64,000 bases of DNA from the NCBI RefSeq assembly GCF_011578045.1, contig NZ_CP049801.1, forward strand, positions 2,294,001-2,358,000. The letters are read 5' to 3'. The notes under the pieces are model-generated. The model saw only the letters and a list, made by a program, of their open reading frames with translations. It was not told the origin of the DNA and did no database searches. Positions 41,570 to 51,802 of the stretch are shown piece by piece. The translations under genes and the position numbers were made by a program. The DNA is from Acinetobacter shaoyimingii. Its GTDB lineage: Bacteria > Pseudomonadota > Gammaproteobacteria > Pseudomonadales > Moraxellaceae. Every line of letters starts with the position of its first letter. Position 1 is the first letter of the stretch.

Positions 41570-43594
41570 TTAAGACAAGTCATTTTCATGGCTTTTTAAC
41601 ACACTCGAACATTCTTTAAGCAATTGCGAAAAAAGTTTCAACGTTTCAGGATCATTTTGATTTAAATATACAATCTGTTGGAAAACGTGGTTTGCATCCT
41701 CAAAACATTTTTCATTATCAGCACACAAAGCCAACCTTTTCATCCAATGTTGGAAGGTTTCACTCAGTTGTTTATGATACTCAGCACTTAAGCTTTTACT
41801 AAATTTATCGATGATTTGCTTCTCGGCAGTGCATCCATGTTGACGGTGCAAATGACCTAAACCCAAATACAGAAGAGTCAATAACACAATGCCCAATATA
41901 ATGAGTAATCCATAGGCATAACTAGAGTTTAAGCCGAGTCGACTCATCCATTTTTTCTGCGAATCTGTGTTATACCCCAAGACTTTACTTTGCCATTGAA
42001 AACTGACGTAATCACTCCACACACGCATATTTTTCAATAGCGTAAATTGCTGATAACGCCAATTTGACTGCCCTTCGTCGCCAAATGCGGTTTGATCATT
42101 GGACAAATAATCTTGCATTCCCAAATCGATGCGTTCAGGTGCGATCATTGCAGTTGGATCTATACGTATCCATCTTCCTTCTAAATAAACCTCTGTCCAT
42201 GCATGGGCATCGAGCTGGCGCACTTCCCAACTCTTTTCATCAGGTGAGTATTGACCGCCTTGATAACCTGTGACAACACGAGCAGGAATCCCCACATACC
42301 TCAACAACAGCACAAAGCTTGATGCATAGTGTTCGCAAAAACCTTTTTTACGTTTAAATAAAAATTCATCCACACGATTTTCACCCATAACGCCAGGCTT
42401 CAAGGTGTAAGCAAAATGATTGGATTTATACCATGCTAATAAATTTTGAATATATTGTTTGGGATCATTCTGACTTGTGGCAAACAAGCTACGAGCAAAT
42501 TTCTGCGCTTCTGGATCATAATGCTTAGGGTAATCTAATAACATTCTATGTTGAATATCACTCAGCTGATTTGTCTGAAGCTCACCGCCAGCGCCAATCC
42601 ATAACAAATCTACAGGTTTATTCGGTTTAATCGCTCGATTTGGCGTGATTGCGCCATCTAAATGTAGGGAAAATTGGCTATCAAGTGGTATCGAATGTTC
42701 TAAACCCGTAATCCATTTAAGATTAGACTCTGTGGTTAAGTATTGGTAATGCAAACGATGCTGATTTTGTGATGGCAAAGTCACTGGCTTGGTCTGTAAA
42801 TGAATAAAACTGCCAGTCCATGTTGTGCCATCATAACGATCCAATGCCATGGCACGCCAATACATTTCATTTCGATTGGGTAGTTTTTGAATGTCCCCCA
42901 ATACCCGAAAAGCCAATTCAGATGATTGTGATAATTCTGCTATATCACCAGGCGCCATTCGATCACTCAGTCCTGTCACACTCTCATCGGTTTTAATTGG
43001 AACTTGCCACAGCGGTGGGAATCTTGGAAAAAATAAAAACAGCACCATAAAAAATGGCACGGCCAAACCAATAAATTTGGACACATGTCCTGCGTCTTTT
43101 TTAAGTGCAAGTAATATCGGTCTTGCTTGTTCAAATTCAGCCGTTTGAACTCGATATAAACCGACCAAGCAGCTCATCAGCGCACATAAAACCAAAATTG
43201 CCATCCAAATGCTTTGGCTATGTAAAAACAAACTTGCTGCCACAAAAAGTGCATAATTAAACAGTACAATTAAGTCACGTTTGGAGTCCGCTTCTATTCG
43301 TGTTTCTAAAGCCTTCGCAAATAAAAATACACTTAAAACACAGGTACCTGCACTCACCCCAATAAAGCTTCGATAAGCCACAAAAATGGTTAAAAGACAA
43401 AAGAGGACAAAAATGCCTTTCACCCATTTTGGAAACTCACGATCGGGTTGATGCTTTTGTTTTCGATAAAAAACAATCAATGCAATGATATTCAACAGAA
43501 AGGCGAGACTTAAAAGCCAAGGAGAAAATAGCACTTGCCCAAGCCAAATGAATGCAAGCATCAATATAATCGCAATCTGAATCGACGTTTTCAT
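41570..43594 (-). CDS. TgpA-family membrane transglutaminase-like protein
   Basis: 674 aa. Five or more N-terminal membrane helices (DUF3488 region, about 1-190), an exported transglutaminase-like domain with the Cys-His-Asp triad in GFCEHYASSF (Cys), DAHAWTEV (His) and RIDPTAM (Asp), a further membrane helix near 570 (YGLLIILGIVLLTLLYLGLG) and a C-terminal cytoplasmic tail. The Pseudomonas TgpA is essential for growth, and the family may act on envelope peptides. Last gene of a MoxR - DUF58 - TgpA operon; only two bases separate it from the DUF58 gene. Confidence 0.9.
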   Translation of the reverse strand: MKTSIQIAIILMLAFIWLGQVLFSPWLLSLAFLLNIIALIVFYRKQKHQPDREFPKWVKGIFVLFCLLTIFVAYRSFIGVSAGTCVLSVFLFAKALETRIEADSKRDLIVLFNYALFVAASLFLHSQSIWMAILVLCALMSCLVGLYRVQTAEFEQARPILLALKKDAGHVSKFIGLAVPFFMVLFLFFPRFPPLWQVPIKTDESVTGLSDRMAPGDIAELSQSSELAFRVLGDIQKLPNRNEMYWRAMALDRYDGTTWTGSFIHLQTKPVTLPSQNQHRLHYQYLTTESNLKWITGLEHSIPLDSQFSLHLDGAITPNRAIKPNKPVDLLWIGAGGELQTNQLSDIQHRMLLDYPKHYDPEAQKFARSLFATSQNDPKQYIQNLLAWYKSNHFAYTLKPGVMGENRVDEFLFKRKKGFCEHYASSFVLLLRYVGIPARVVTGYQGGQYSPDEKSWEVRQLDAHAWTEVYLEGRWIRIDPTAMIAPERIDLGMQDYLSNDQTAFGDEGQSNWRYQQFTLLKNMRVWSDYVSFQWQSKVLGYNTDSQKKWMSRLGLNSSYAYGLLIILGIVLLTLLYLGLGHLHRQHGCTAEKQIIDKFSKSLSAEYHKQLSETFQHWMKRLALCADNEKCFEDANHVFQQIVYLNQNDPETLKLFSQLLKECSSVLKSHENDLS

Positions 43595-43596
43595 CT

Positions 43597-44505
43597 CTAG
43601 GCCTGCGCAAGCAACAATTTTGCGTCCAGATACTGTTTTTCACCACAGCCTTGTTCCAGCAAAATATCTTTAATTTTTAGAATATAGGGCGTTTGCTGAC
43701 GTTCACATTGATCCACCAGCCCCATCATCAATTTTAGTTTTTCTTCATGCAGCGCAGATGGCATATGCGCATAATCAATCGTGACAATATTCAAATCCAC
43801 CTGATTTTCAAATTGCTTGATATATAGCCCCTGACCCCGTGCAGCTTGTTTCCATGACACCAACTGCAATGCATCCCCCAGCTGATAATTCTTTAAATCT
43901 CGATATTCATCTAAATCAGGTAGCCCTGCATCCGAGGCCACCTCATGTTCTTGTTGAAAGTCTTGAGGCTGTGGTGCAATCCAAATTTTACTTTGTACAT
44001 AAAAATAGGTCCAAGTTCGCACCAAACCTAAAGGATAAGTCGAATACAATTGAATATCAGGCAAAATGAACTGCCCTCTTTGTTCTGGCTTAAAGGTGAA
44101 CACCAATTTTTTTTCTGATTCTGATACTAAAACTCGATGCGTTTCATCTGCCACTTTGACACGCAAATATCGAGTGGCAATCTCCGATTGTTTGAAATAC
44201 ATCTGAACATGTAGCGCATCACCCACCCGCCCAACTTCAGGCACAACAATCTCAATCTCTAATTGATGTAACTGCTTAAAGGTCAGATAGAAACTAATAC
44301 ATAAAATGGCGCTAATTAAAAAACAAAATCCCAATATCAAGTTATTGGCGTAATTAATCCCTGCAATGAACGTGATCAAGATCAGCACCAGATAGATATA
44401 ACCTTGCTGATAGATAAAGATCAAAATATCGCGTTGAGTCAGCTTTTTTTGCTGTTCAAATTTAAAACGTTGTCCTAACCATTGTCGAAATTTGCGCTTC
44501 AACAT
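43597..44505 (-). CDS. DUF58 protein, MoxR-associated
   Basis: 302 aa. Two membrane helices near the N-terminus (about 28-70), then a DUF58 domain with the typical DEYRDLKNYQLGDALQLVSW and KQAARGQGLYIKQF. DUF58 proteins are the von Willebrand-A-like partners of MoxR ATPases. Eleven bases follow the MoxR gene and two precede tgpA. Confidence 0.9.
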   Translation of the reverse strand: MLKRKFRQWLGQRFKFEQQKKLTQRDILIFIYQQGYIYLVLILITFIAGINYANNLILGFCFLISAILCISFYLTFKQLHQLEIEIVVPEVGRVGDALHVQMYFKQSEIATRYLRVKVADETHRVLVSESEKKLVFTFKPEQRGQFILPDIQLYSTYPLGLVRTWTYFYVQSKIWIAPQPQDFQQEHEVASDAGLPDLDEYRDLKNYQLGDALQLVSWKQAARGQGLYIKQFENQVDLNIVTIDYAHMPSALHEEKLKLMMGLVDQCERQQTPYILKIKDILLEQGCGEKQYLDAKLLLAQA

Positions 44506-44516
44506 ATCAATGCAAC

Positions 44517-45482
44517 CTAAGCATGTACAGTCACACGTTGCATCAATTGCAAAGCATCGTGATCAGACAAACCTATTCGATGCGCGACCACTGCCACAAA
44601 TACACTTTGAACATCATCTAAAGTGACAAAAGCACGTTGATCGATCAATGCATAGGCCTGTGCTGCTTTCTTTAATGCTAAAATTCCACGGGTAGATAAG
44701 CCATGTCGCCCTTTTCTGGTTTCTTGAGCAAGATCCAATAGATACTCCAGTACCACGTCATGGATTTGGACTTGATCGACCAAAGACTGTAGTTCTAAGA
44801 TGTCTTCTGCATTAAACACATGTGCTAGTGTTGAAATCAGTGCCTGCCGCGAATTTTGTTGTAAGAGTAATTTTTCAGCACTTCGAGATGGATAACCCAG
44901 CGATAATCGCATTAAGAAACGGTCAAGTTGTGACTCAGGTAATGCATATGTACCACTTTGAAATAAAGGGTTTTGTGTCGCAATGACCCAAAATGGCTGT
45001 GGCAATGTATAACGCACGGCATCGACCGTAACTAAGCCTTCTTCCATTGCTTCAAGCAATGCACTTTGCGTTTTAGGACTACAGCGGTTGATTTCATCAG
45101 CCAATAAAATTTGAGTGAAAATGGGTCCATGCTTAAACTCAAATTGATGCTCTTTTTGATTGAACATATTGATGCCAATCACATCACTTGCGAGCATATC
45201 ATTGGTAAATTGAATGCGTTGAAATTGTAGTCCTGCCAAATGTGCCAAACTACTGGCCAACGTGGTTTTCCCTAAGCCAGGTAAATCTTCAAACAATACA
45301 TGCCCTCTGGCCAATAATGAACATAATGCCAGTTTTGTTTGATGATCTTTATCTAAAATAATCTGATTAATCTGATCTAAAAAAGTTGTAATTTTAGCTG
45401 CATAAACTTGTATATTTTTATAAATCTCATCTTTTTTATGGTTTGTATTTTGCTCTATATTTTTACTCATACCCCAAATCAC
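44517..45482 (-). CDS. MoxR-family AAA+ ATPase
   Basis: 321 aa. Walker A GLGKTTLASS, Walker B LLADEINRCSPKTQ, sensor and arginine residues in ATQNPLFQSGTYALPESQLD, then a lid domain. MoxR ATPases act as chaperones that activate or assemble a partner with a VWA/DUF58 fold, here the next gene. I keep the GTG start at 45482 because AGGA lies nine bases upstream; an ATG four codons in (45470) has GGGG directly before it. First gene of the operon. Confidence 0.9.
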   Translation of the reverse strand: MIWGMSKNIEQNTNHKKDEIYKNIQVYAAKITTFLDQINQIILDKDHQTKLALCSLLARGHVLFEDLPGLGKTTLASSLAHLAGLQFQRIQFTNDMLASDVIGINMFNQKEHQFEFKHGPIFTQILLADEINRCSPKTQSALLEAMEEGLVTVDAVRYTLPQPFWVIATQNPLFQSGTYALPESQLDRFLMRLSLGYPSRSAEKLLLQQNSRQALISTLAHVFNAEDILELQSLVDQVQIHDVVLEYLLDLAQETRKGRHGLSTRGILALKKAAQAYALIDQRAFVTLDDVQSVFVAVVAHRIGLSDHDALQLMQRVTVHA

Positions 45483-45500
45483 AAACGTATATCCTAAATA

Positions 45501-45534
45501 AAAAACGGTGCATGATTAACATACACCGTTTTTG
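45501..45534 (-). terminator. Rho-independent terminator of cstA-ybdD
   Basis: AAAAACGGTG / CACCGTTTTT arms with a 14-base loop, between ybdD and the MoxR operon. Confidence 0.75.
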
Positions 45535-45569
45535 TCAATTTCCAAAGAAATCAATCTATTCTATACACA

Positions 45570-45872
45570 TCAGCATGGACATTTTTTCATACCATTGGTT
45601 GCACTTGGATAACGCGCATCGACACAATAGCGGTGAAATGTCTTTTCATCCATTGGTACTAAATCTGGGTGATGCTCAGCCATATGCGTCAAATAGGTTT
45701 GATAATCTGGAACACCAACCATCAGACGAAAACTTTGCTGTAAACGTTTCCAAATCACTTGTATAGTTTTAAGCCCTTGCAACATTAAAAACTTTTTCGG
45801 CTGTGCCAATACAGTAAATTTAATGATTTTTCCCAAAGCCAATGATTGGCGAAGATGATCTTTTAAACTCAT
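45570..45872 (-). CDS. ybdD: YbdD/YjiX-family protein
   Basis: 100 aa, DUF466. Family marks are VGVPDYQTYLTHMAEHHPD and the C-terminal DARY. In E. coli the YbdD and YjiX proteins are needed by their CstA-type partners to import pyruvate. Here it overlaps the cstA stop by 4 nt (ATGA), so it is the second gene of the same operon. The end (NGMKKCPC) has a CPC pair that I cannot explain. Confidence 0.88.
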   Translation of the reverse strand: MSLKDHLRQSLALGKIIKFTVLAQPKKFLMLQGLKTIQVIWKRLQQSFRLMVGVPDYQTYLTHMAEHHPDLVPMDEKTFHRYCVDARYPSATNGMKKCPC

Positions 45873-47962
45873 TTCACCTCTCCTTGAATCACTTCATCAC
45901 GATAAACCGCTTCTGATTCATTGACTGTTGGTGTTGGGCTTGCTAAAGCACGGCGAATCACACCAATCGCTGCAAACAACATCACGAAAGCCACAATCAT
46001 AAAGAAAGCACAAAGTACTGCATTGATTTGATTCGCCATCACAATCGTTTGCATCTCAGCAATATCTTTTGCAGGTTTGAGCACTTCACCTTTTGCAATC
46101 GCGTCAGAGAAACGATTCGCTTGCGCCAAGAAACCAATTTTTGGATTCTCATGGAAAATCTTTTGCCAACCTGCTGTCATAGAAGTAATGAAGAGGAAAA
46201 TGGTCGGCACAATGGTGACCCAAACATATTTCTCTTTCTTCATTTTGAATAAAATGACTGTACCTAAGATCAGCGCCATAGCAGCAAGGATTTGGTTACC
46301 AATACCAAATAGAGGCCACAAGCTGTTAATCCCACCCAGCGGATCGACGACACCTTGATAAACAAAGAATCCCCACCCTGCAACAGCAACCGCAGTACCA
46401 ATTAAGTTACCAAAGAAATTGTGAGAGTTCTTGATGGCTGGAATCACAATACCTACGGTATCTTGAACCATAAAACGACAAGCACGTGTGCCTGCATCTA
46501 CCGCAGTTAAAATAAACAATGCTTCGAAAAGAATGGCAAAGTGATACCAGAAAGACATCATTTGACGACTATTGAAAATCTCAGAAATAATATGCGCCAT
46601 ACCAATTGCAAATGTTGGCGCACCACCTGTACGAGACAAGATTGAGCTTTCACCTACTTCATGTGCAAGCACTGTCAGCATTTCAGGAGTGACCACAAAA
46701 CCTAAGTTTCGCACTGCTTCAGAGGCACTCTCAACTGTTGTGCCCAGTACTGCTGCTGGCGCATTAATCGCAAAATAAACGCCTGGCTCAAGCACAGTCG
46801 CACAAATCATTGCCATAATTGCAACAAATGATTCCATCAGCATACCGCCATAACCAATGACACGAATATCACGTTCGTTATCAACCAGTTTAGGCGTGGT
46901 TCCTGATGACACTAAAGCATGGAAACCTGAGATTGCACCACAAGCAATTGTGATGAACAAGAATGGGAACATAGAGCCTGCAAATACAGGACCCGTACCA
47001 TCAATAAAGTGTGTGACTGCTGGCATTTTCAGATCTGGCAATGCCACCATAATACCGATGGCTAAACCTGCAATAACACCAATTTTTAAGAAAGTTGATA
47101 AATAATCACGTGGTGCAAGCAATAACCATACAGGTAATACCGAAGCAACAAAACCGTAGGCGATTAAGCACCAAGTCAATTCAGTACCTGTTAAAGTAAA
47201 GAATGGTCCCCAGTACGGGTGTTGTGCCACATCGCCACCGTAGATAATTCCCAACATCATCAAAACAAAACCGATGATCGATACTTCAGCAATTTTTCCT
47301 GGACGGATATAACGCATATATACGCCCATAAATAAAGCAATGGGGATAGTTGCAGCAATACTAAATACGCCCCAAGGACTATTGGTCAGTGCTTTTACAA
47401 CAACCAAGGCAAGCACAGCAAGGATAATGATCATCACGCCCAAAGCACCAAGCATGACTACCACACCTGCAAATGAGCCAAGTTCTTGCTTCGCCATTTC
47501 ACCTAATGAACGACCATCTCGACGTGTTGAAATAAACAGAACTAAGAAATCCTGTACAGCACCTGCTAACACCACACCCACCAGCAACCAAATTGTCCCT
47601 GGTAAATATCCCATTTGCGCTGCGAGGATCGGACCAACCAAAGGACCTGCACCTGCAATCGCAGCAAAATGGTGACCAAACAAGACGCTTTTATTGGTGG
47701 GTACGTAATCTAAACCATCGGCTAAACGATGCGCAGGTGTTAATCGTCTAGAATTCAGTTCAAATACTTTGTTGGCAATAAATAAACTATAAAATCGATA
47801 AGCGATGCTGTAGACACAAATTGCAGCCAGTACTAACCAAACTGCATTGACGTGTTCTCCACGACTCACAGCCAGTATTCCAAATGATACTGCACCTAGA
47901 ATTGCCACCAATAGCCAAATAATTTTAGCCGTAGGAGACAGTTTTGTTTGAACTTGATCCAT
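45869..47962 (-). CDS. cstA: Carbon starvation protein CstA (pyruvate transporter family)
   Basis: 697-aa inner-membrane protein with about 16-18 hydrophobic segments. Family motifs are GHHFAAIAGAGPLVGPILAA, FISTRRDGRSLGEM and ISGFHALVSSGTTPK. The start is at 47962 (MDQVQTK), with GAGGG five bases upstream; an earlier in-frame start at 47995 is unlikely. In E. coli CstA imports pyruvate and peptides under carbon limitation, under CRP control; a Vfr gene is at 5343. Confidence 0.94.
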   Translation of the reverse strand: MDQVQTKLSPTAKIIWLLVAILGAVSFGILAVSRGEHVNAVWLVLAAICVYSIAYRFYSLFIANKVFELNSRRLTPAHRLADGLDYVPTNKSVLFGHHFAAIAGAGPLVGPILAAQMGYLPGTIWLLVGVVLAGAVQDFLVLFISTRRDGRSLGEMAKQELGSFAGVVVMLGALGVMIIILAVLALVVVKALTNSPWGVFSIAATIPIALFMGVYMRYIRPGKIAEVSIIGFVLMMLGIIYGGDVAQHPYWGPFFTLTGTELTWCLIAYGFVASVLPVWLLLAPRDYLSTFLKIGVIAGLAIGIMVALPDLKMPAVTHFIDGTGPVFAGSMFPFLFITIACGAISGFHALVSSGTTPKLVDNERDIRVIGYGGMLMESFVAIMAMICATVLEPGVYFAINAPAAVLGTTVESASEAVRNLGFVVTPEMLTVLAHEVGESSILSRTGGAPTFAIGMAHIISEIFNSRQMMSFWYHFAILFEALFILTAVDAGTRACRFMVQDTVGIVIPAIKNSHNFFGNLIGTAVAVAGWGFFVYQGVVDPLGGINSLWPLFGIGNQILAAMALILGTVILFKMKKEKYVWVTIVPTIFLFITSMTAGWQKIFHENPKIGFLAQANRFSDAIAKGEVLKPAKDIAEMQTIVMANQINAVLCAFFMIVAFVMLFAAIGVIRRALASPTPTVNESEAVYRDEVIQGEVK

Positions 47963-48075
47963 AATTCCCTCGTATCTCATGCACTCAATCAGCAAAAATT
48001 TTTATTTTTCTACAGCCGGTATATCCTTTGCGACTGTACTCTTCCATGCCCAATAATGATCTAATACTTTGGCAT

Positions 48076-48107
48076 AAAAAAAGGAGATGATTTTCATCAC
48101 CTCCTCC
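48076..48107 (-). terminator. Rho-independent terminator of efp
   Basis: GGAGGTGATGA / TCATCTCC arms with one bulge, followed by seven T on the minus strand. Confidence 0.75.
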
Positions 48108-48131
48108 TGATAATAGTCTATTTATAAACCA

Positions 48132-48701
48132 TTATGCACGTTCTAAATAGTCACCAGTACGGGTATCTACACGAACGCTTTCTTCTTGCTGTACGAATAA
48201 TGGAACACGTACAACTGCACCAGTTTCAAGCTTAGCAGGTTTACCGCCACCGCCAGAAGTATCACCACGAACACCTGGATCAGTTTCAACGATTTTTAAA
48301 ACAACAAAGTTAGGTGCTGTAACGTTCAAAGGAACGCCATTCCATAACATAATTGTGCATTTTTCGTTAGAATCGTCTTTTAACCATTTTGCAGCATCGC
48401 TCATTGCTGTTTTATCAGCTGCGATCTGTTCAAATGTAACAGGATCCATAAAGTTCCAAAGTTCGCCGTCGTTGTACAAATATTCCATTTCTACTTCAAC
48501 GATATCAGCCGCTTCTAAATTCTCGCCCGATTTGAAAGTTTTCTCTAAAACTTTACCACTGCGAAGGTTACGCAATTTAACACGGTTGAAGGCCTGACCT
48601 TTACCTGGTTTTACGTATTCGTTTTCCATGATTGAACATGGGTTGCCATCAAGCATAACCTTAAGGCCTGACTTGAAATCATTCGTAGAATAATAGGCCA
48701 T
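48132..48701 (-). CDS. efp: Elongation factor P
   Basis: Relieves ribosome stalling at polyproline. 189 aa from [12 protein letters not shown], three S1-like beta-barrel domains. The modified Lys34 is in VKPGKGQAF and is the EpmA/EpmB lysylation site; the loop PGKG fits beta-lysylation rather than the rhamnosylated Arg type of Pseudomonas. The ATG at 48710 would add three residues and is less likely. Divergent from epmB. Confidence 0.97.
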   Translation of the reverse strand: MAYYSTNDFKSGLKVMLDGNPCSIMENEYVKPGKGQAFNRVKLRNLRSGKVLEKTFKSGENLEAADIVEVEMEYLYNDGELWNFMDPVTFEQIAADKTAMSDAAKWLKDDSNEKCTIMLWNGVPLNVTAPNFVVLKIVETDPGVRGDTSGGGGKPAKLETGAVVRVPLFVQQEESVRVDTRTGDYLERA

Positions 48702-49014
48702 GACTGGCACACTCCAAACTATCTAACTTAAGTATTGATGATGTTGAATGAAAGCAATAAAGCCCTTCAGAACTTTCTCAATTTGCACACAACATCTTTT
48801 TTCATGCTCCGTATTGTAAATGACCAAGCTATTATGAAGCAATGAAAATCCTCTGACTTACACTGGAAGATATTGATAAAATACATTTCTTAACCGTGTT
48901 TCTAAGTTCTTCTTAAGCTTTTTAGACCACATCTCTCCCTCTTGGAGCAAAAGAGCCGTATCATTAGCTCATTGCTCTATTGAGTTTTTCTCTTGCATTT
49001 TATAAGTTTGTGGC
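48702..49014. other. Divergent promoter region of efp and epmB
   Basis: 313 bases without a gene. It holds the start regions of both genes and no strong dyad that I can see. Confidence 0.5.
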
Positions 49015-50031
49015 ATGAATAATCTCCTGTATCAAGAACAAAATTGGCAAACTCAACTCAGTGATCTGGTCACAGACCCGGCTGAGCTTTTAGCACTACT
49101 CAAATTATCACCACAGGATTTGCTTTCAGGTGCAATTTTAGCCTCCGAGCAATTCAAGCTCAGAGTTCCTCGTGATTTTGTCAATAAAATGCAAGTGGGC
49201 AATCCTTTAGACCCTCTTTTATTGCAAGTCTTACCTCATCATTTAGAACTGGAAGAACATGAAGGTTTTGTTACTGATCCTTTAGATGAAGAAGCAGCCA
49301 ATCAAATTCCTGGGGTTTTACACAAATATAAATCACGATTTTTACTGACACTGACGGGTGCTTGTGCGGTACATTGCCGTTACTGCTTTCGTCGCCACTT
49401 TCCCTATCAGGAAAATTTGCCTAAAAATGACGATTGGATCAATATCCAAAATTATTTGGCCACCCAACCTCAAATTAATGAAGTGATTCTTAGTGGAGGT
49501 GACCCACTTACCCTGACCAACCGAAAATTGGCCTTATGGATCGAGCGATTAGAATCCATTTCACATATTAAAATTCTAAGAATTCATTCAAGAGTTCCCA
49601 TTGTTATCCCGAATCGAATTGATGATGAATTTATTTCTATATTAAAAAACAGTAGGCTACGCATTATTCTAGTGGTACACTCAAACCATGCTTTAGAATT
49701 AGATGATTACACCTGTCAGAAATTATTAACGTTAGTGAATAACAACATATTGGTACTCAACCAATCCGTTTTACTCAAAGGTGTTAATGATGATGCGGAT
49801 ACACTAGTTGAACTGAGTCATCGTTTGTTTGAAGCTCAAGTTCTACCCTATTACTTACATGTACTTGATAAAGTTAAAGGTGCACAACATTTTGATTTAA
49901 ATAAAAATAAAATTGAAGACATCTATAAAAATGTGTTAGCAGATTTACCAGGTTATCTGGTGCCAAAATTGGTTAGAGAAATTGCTGGGGAGCAAAATAA
50001 AACACCACTTTTTGGAGTAGCTGCCTTTTAG
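49015..50031 (+). CDS. epmB: EF-P (R)-beta-lysine 2,3-aminomutase
   Basis: Radical-SAM enzyme that turns lysine into beta-lysine, later joined to EF-P Lys34 by EpmA. 338 aa. The iron-sulfur cluster motif CxxxCxxC is in GACAVHCRYCFRRHFPY; GGDPLTL is the SAM-binding GGxP-like element, and the PLP lysine is in KVKGAQHFD. Divergence from efp links enzyme and substrate. epmA is not in the window. Confidence 0.95.
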   Translation: MNNLLYQEQNWQTQLSDLVTDPAELLALLKLSPQDLLSGAILASEQFKLRVPRDFVNKMQVGNPLDPLLLQVLPHHLELEEHEGFVTDPLDEEAANQIPGVLHKYKSRFLLTLTGACAVHCRYCFRRHFPYQENLPKNDDWINIQNYLATQPQINEVILSGGDPLTLTNRKLALWIERLESISHIKILRIHSRVPIVIPNRIDDEFISILKNSRLRIILVVHSNHALELDDYTCQKLLTLVNNNILVLNQSVLLKGVNDDADTLVELSHRLFEAQVLPYYLHVLDKVKGAQHFDLNKNKIEDIYKNVLADLPGYLVPKLVREIAGEQNKTPLFGVAAF

Positions 50032-50044
50032 TTCGAGACTCAAA

Positions 50045-51802
50045 ATGATTCAAGAAAGAATTTTAGAAATTTTTCATTTTCCAACAGTTTTAACAAGAGA
50101 GAATCTAACTTTCTCTGAAATGAATGTAGATGCCCTCTCTGAATGGGTATCTACACTTTCTATTATGCAATTGGGAGACACTGCTCAATTTGTACTGACT
50201 GCTTTGTATGAAATTTCTGAACTTCAATGTAGTGAAACATTACGTTTTGATCTGATTCAAACGCTACACCCAATTACTGAAAGTGTTTTAGCCAGTCTTG
50301 AAAAAAACTTCCTGAATCAAGGTTTATTTCATTCGGACCGCAATGAACATATTATTGAATTAACCACAAGATTGCGGATTTATTTCACCGTGATCTACAT
50401 TGATATTGCGCGGCGTAGTCAACAACAAATCACTGAACAAAAAATTTCTTTTTTTAAATTTTCTCAAAAACGAAATCTAAAAACGGCACGTATTCTGTCA
50501 ACTTATTATGCTTTTGAGCAGCTTGCACGCTTATTGGCTCAACAACAAATGTTGTATAGCTCTGCATTGTCCAATCAATGGCTCATGACGCATTATCTGT
50601 ATGCTATGGCATTTAGAAATCAAGAGCATTCAATCAATATCAATCAATTACAAGGCACCAACCATATTGTAAAAAATATTGATCAAGCGTATGCCCAAGT
50701 CCTGTTATTAGAAATTCTCAATACACACCAAATTCGACCTACTGAAATCTATTCTTTATATCAATGTAGTTATGATTGGGCACATCTGGTCCAAATTTTA
50801 CCGAGAGAAACATCTATTTCTCGTTATATTGTAGACAGCACAAAAGATCATCCGCCTGTCTATAATCGCAAGCAGCATGAGAGTTTTAAACCCAATATTT
50901 ATATTGGCACTCAAGCATTACTGGAACATATCAATCTTACAATTCAAAAAGATAATGCCTATCTTTCCAACAGTGAAAAAATACATCTTTCCACTTCATT
51001 GAAATTACATTTGCAAAATGTGCTCGGAACATCGAGTGAACGTCGACAAGAACGATTTGAATATTCAGCACAATTACAAATCAGTTTTACCTTACAGACT
51101 GCACATTTTTACTTGTCAAAAGCGAAAAACCTATATGAAACTGTGGGCATGGACAATCATTTAGATTTCCAAACAGAAGCAACCATTCAATCTGAAATTG
51201 CCAGCAAAGATCATTCGTATTTACAGCAACAACTGCATGTACTGGATCGTCAGTCAAAACAGCTGTATACCTGCGCTGTATTAGATATCAGTACACAAGG
51301 TTATCGTGTCAATTGGTCAGATCAGGAAGCACCTCCTCATTTACGTACAGGTGAATTCATTTTAATGAATGAAACACTACAAAATAAATGGAAAGGTGGT
51401 GTGATTAGATGGATGAAACAAACCAGTCATCGCACCTATGAGCTTGGCTTAGAAGTATTGGCTCAAGTGTTGTGTCCTTGTGCCGTTATTATTGGCAATG
51501 ATCGGGCAAAAAACCATCTCAATCCTGCCTTAATTATTGAATCATTAAACACAGATAAAAAAACCTACACACTCATTCTGCCGAATTTACCGACATTCCA
51601 TGAACAACAAGGTATTCATTTAGTTATTGCAGAACATGACATTAAGGTGTATTTACTTAAAACAATATTAATGACTCAAAGTTTTATTCAATTCGATTTT
51701 GAGTTATTAAACAATGAACAACAAACCATCATTGATCAATTAATTCATCAGCAATCAATTGAATCCAATAGTCATCAAGATCTATGGGAAGCCTTGAAGT
51801 GA
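50045..51802 (+). CDS. Unknown protein with PilZ-like C-terminal domain
   Basis: 585 aa. Residues 1-380 are mainly helical, with no recognised domain. Around residues 395-480 a PilZ-like barrel is suggested: VLDISTQGYRV (413-423) fits the (D/N)xSxxG motif, GEFILMNE and GGVIRWMKQ continue the strands. The RxxxR motif that binds cyclic di-GMP is weak (DRQSKQ), so binding is uncertain. The stop overlaps the fimX-like start by 4 nt, so the two genes are coupled. 13 bases follow epmB. Confidence 0.7.
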   Translation: MIQERILEIFHFPTVLTRENLTFSEMNVDALSEWVSTLSIMQLGDTAQFVLTALYEISELQCSETLRFDLIQTLHPITESVLASLEKNFLNQGLFHSDRNEHIIELTTRLRIYFTVIYIDIARRSQQQITEQKISFFKFSQKRNLKTARILSTYYAFEQLARLLAQQQMLYSSALSNQWLMTHYLYAMAFRNQEHSININQLQGTNHIVKNIDQAYAQVLLLEILNTHQIRPTEIYSLYQCSYDWAHLVQILPRETSISRYIVDSTKDHPPVYNRKQHESFKPNIYIGTQALLEHINLTIQKDNAYLSNSEKIHLSTSLKLHLQNVLGTSSERRQERFEYSAQLQISFTLQTAHFYLSKAKNLYETVGMDNHLDFQTEATIQSEIASKDHSYLQQQLHVLDRQSKQLYTCAVLDISTQGYRVNWSDQEAPPHLRTGEFILMNETLQNKWKGGVIRWMKQTSHRTYELGLEVLAQVLCPCAVIIGNDRAKNHLNPALIIESLNTDKKTYTLILPNLPTFHEQQGIHLVIAEHDIKVYLLKTILMTQSFIQFDFELLNNEQQTIIDQLIHQQSIESNSHQDLWEALK

